Of a DNA stretch of 64,000 nucleotides, positions 62,476-64,000 are shown in pieces (position 1 is the stretch's first letter; each line of letters begins with the position of its first letter). A program made the translations under genes and the position numbers. This DNA is from Onchocerca volvulus (taxonomy: Eukaryota > Nematoda > Chromadorea > Rhabditida > Onchocercidae). The stretch lies in assembly GCA_000499405.2 (NCBI GenBank), contig HG738138.1, positions 5,392,888-5,456,887 on the forward strand. The letters are read 5' to 3'. The notes below the pieces were generated by a model that saw only the letters and a list, made by a program, of their open reading frames with translations, searched no databases and had not been told where the DNA came from.

Positions 62476-64000
62476 TTAACTGTCATGAAACTGAAGCACG
62501 CAACAAACATTCGCGATTATGTTCAGAACAGACGTTTCAAAGGAAAGCAAAGAACTAACCCATGGATAGTCCTGTAATTCTCGTTCCAAGGATTTTGAGG
62601 GAGAGTAGGACACAGGAAAGTGCTATATATAAGATGTATTTTTTTGTAATATTCAAAGAAATACAAAACTAATTTGAATATGTCAGCTCAGAACTTACTG
62701 TACAGCAAATCTCAAAATTAGAAACATCTTCAGGTGTGAAATCGTGTACATTACTCCAATTGTTAGTGAACGGGCTTAGAGATGCCTTTGTAATATGCTC
62801 TGAAAACATGACAGAATTTGTATTATACTTGTCAAAATTCAAACTGTTACCTCTATTGTTCCACTTATGAATGCTTATCATGATTATTTCACAGGAATAT
62901 TACTTCCATGATCTAGGAAATTTAGGAAATTCAGTTTTTTATGTTACATAGAAAAAAAAAAAAAAGAAGTGCTTCAAAGCTAGGAAAAGTAAAAAGTAGA
63001 CCTTCGAGTTTATCATAAGAAAGAGCAAGCGATCGGAATCGCATCAGTTTACTTGATTCGATGATTGGTTTCGTTGTGCAGAATAGGAAAACATCGATGT
63101 TAGAGCAATCTCGACTTCGGAATTGTTGACAAATAGTAAATAAAGCAATATTTTTGCAGTCCCGAATAAATACGCTAAATCCTTGTATTTAGAAAATGCT
63201 AACGAAGAGAGATCAGGTAGATTTCAAATGATAAAACGTTCGGATTTCTATGTTATATATGATAAGCTTCTATCTCACCTTTAACAGATCTTTTATTTTC
63301 AATCTACTGCATATGGTATGCAATTCTTTTCGAGCATACAATCGCTAGATCAGGAATATTTCAAATTTTTTTGGAAGAATCAATTTTGTAGTGCTTAAGA
63401 ATATGAAGATAAAAGATATTGTAGGAAAGAAGGCTACATAATAAAAAAGAGTTGAGATTTTATTTGACCTTCCTTTGCAAGGGCCAATCACAATGAAGCA
63501 CTCCTCGCAATCATCGATATTCACCGCAGCCAAGTGATCAAGCAATAGTATGCAGCATTCCTGAAATGATTTATCACTGATTCTATCCAACTTTTTTCTC
63601 TTTATAAAATGTTTTTTTTTAATTATTATCGTTTCTGCTTGAGTAGAAATATACATTCAAAACACTTAAAATTATTTACCTAAGATGTGATTTCTCTGCT
63701 CAAAAATAACTTCGCGTTGATTATTAATTACATTATCAAAATTAATTAGAAACTTTTGCACATTATAGTTTCGAGCTTTAACTTTAGTACCTTCCCAAGA
63801 TACCCTTATTGAGTCATGAATGATGAATCGCTTCGTCATCCTTTAATCCGAAGTTTCTCATCCTATCAGAGCCAAATATTTCCATTAAATTATTTTTAAA
63901 TGACAAGAAGAATTCATAACATTTAAATAGATTTTAACATATAGAAATGTTAAAATATTAAACTAACTTTACATCTCTCGATAATAAATTGTTCACCAGC
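62476..64000 (-). CDS. RP2: RP2 (XRP2), ARL3 GTPase-activating protein, 5' end outside the window
   Basis: Exons 64000-63968 (partial), 63560-63469, 63174-63002, 62799-62699, 62622-62560 and 62490-62476 join in phase. The visible part is the TBCC/RP2 beta-helix: [43 protein letters not shown], then [10 protein letters not shown], which carries the Gln and Arg that act on ARL3-GTP in human RP2 (Q115, R118). [13 protein letters not shown] and [13 protein letters not shown] follow, both conserved. RP2 releases lipidated cargo from UNC119/PDE6D by switching ARL3 off at the ciliary base. Human RP2 has about 350 residues, with an NDK-like C-terminal domain. Here the protein stops about 30 residues past the TBCC domain (ELQDYPWFHDS), so that domain is absent. 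The 15-bp last exon is inferred from phase; reading on without splicing adds about 26 residues before the same stop. Confidence 0.93.

Noticed and set aside
63688..63840. Minus-strand frame starting [10 protein letters not shown] before an RP2 exon
   Set aside because: It ends in phase 1, incompatible with the next RP2 exon, while the segment at 64000-63968 matches RP2 in sequence and phase; treated as intronic.

Overview
The window is nuclear DNA from a parasitic nematode, most likely a filarial (spirurid) worm. It is very AT-rich. Its genes are broken into many small exons with GT..AG introns of about 45 bp to 2.5 kb. The proteins are nematode-like: a DUF229 sulfatase-like protein, an SSU-2-type protein, and an AKH/GnRH-like peptide close to C. 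elegans NLP-47. Several starts sit just behind a TTTCAG-type acceptor, as expected for spliced-leader trans-splicing. I see no bacterial, viral or transposase gene, no tRNA or rRNA, and no CRISPR array. All exon models were assembled by hand from splice signals, reading phase and family knowledge.

Layout. 565-1343 (-) is the N-terminal part of a PEX2-like peroxin. 2097-4837 (-) is the splicing factor SPF45/RBM17, complete in nine exons. 5110-5795 (+) is an unrecognised gene that diverges from RBM17. 6387-11042 (-) is a cyclic-nucleotide-gated channel subunit with an unusual pore, followed by a small candidate gene or tail at 6123-6334. 13208-15543 (+) is an unrecognised 161-residue basic protein. 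18144-27050 (-) is a 17-exon DUF229 membrane protein. 27702-28664 (+) is prefoldin subunit 4. 34421-38890 (+) is glucose-6-phosphate dehydrogenase, complete in 12 exons, with a possible upstream alternative exon.

39996-40268 (-) is a small secreted protein, and 40598-41471 (-) is an AKH/GnRH-like neuropeptide precursor. 42220-42477 (+) is a small basic candidate gene. 49141-50826 (-) is TXNDC15, and 52470-55893 (-) is SSUH2/SSU-2. 58022-62286 (-) is a 209-residue helical protein that starts about 190 bp behind the RP2 stop, so the pair looks like an operon. 62476 to the window end (-) is RP2, the ARL3 GTPase-activating protein, with its 5' end outside the window.

The genes do not form one pathway. 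Housekeeping functions (splicing, chaperone, NADPH supply, peroxisome) are mixed with sensory, ciliary and secretory ones (CNG channel, RP2, TXNDC15, neuropeptide). The most useful observations are the neuropeptide with its small secreted neighbour, the altered CNG selectivity filter and ligand pocket, and the RP2 operon partner. Large gaps (15.5-18.1, 28.7-33.1, 42.5-49.1 and 55.9-58.0 kb) hold AT-rich sequence with microsatellites and only weak exon candidates.
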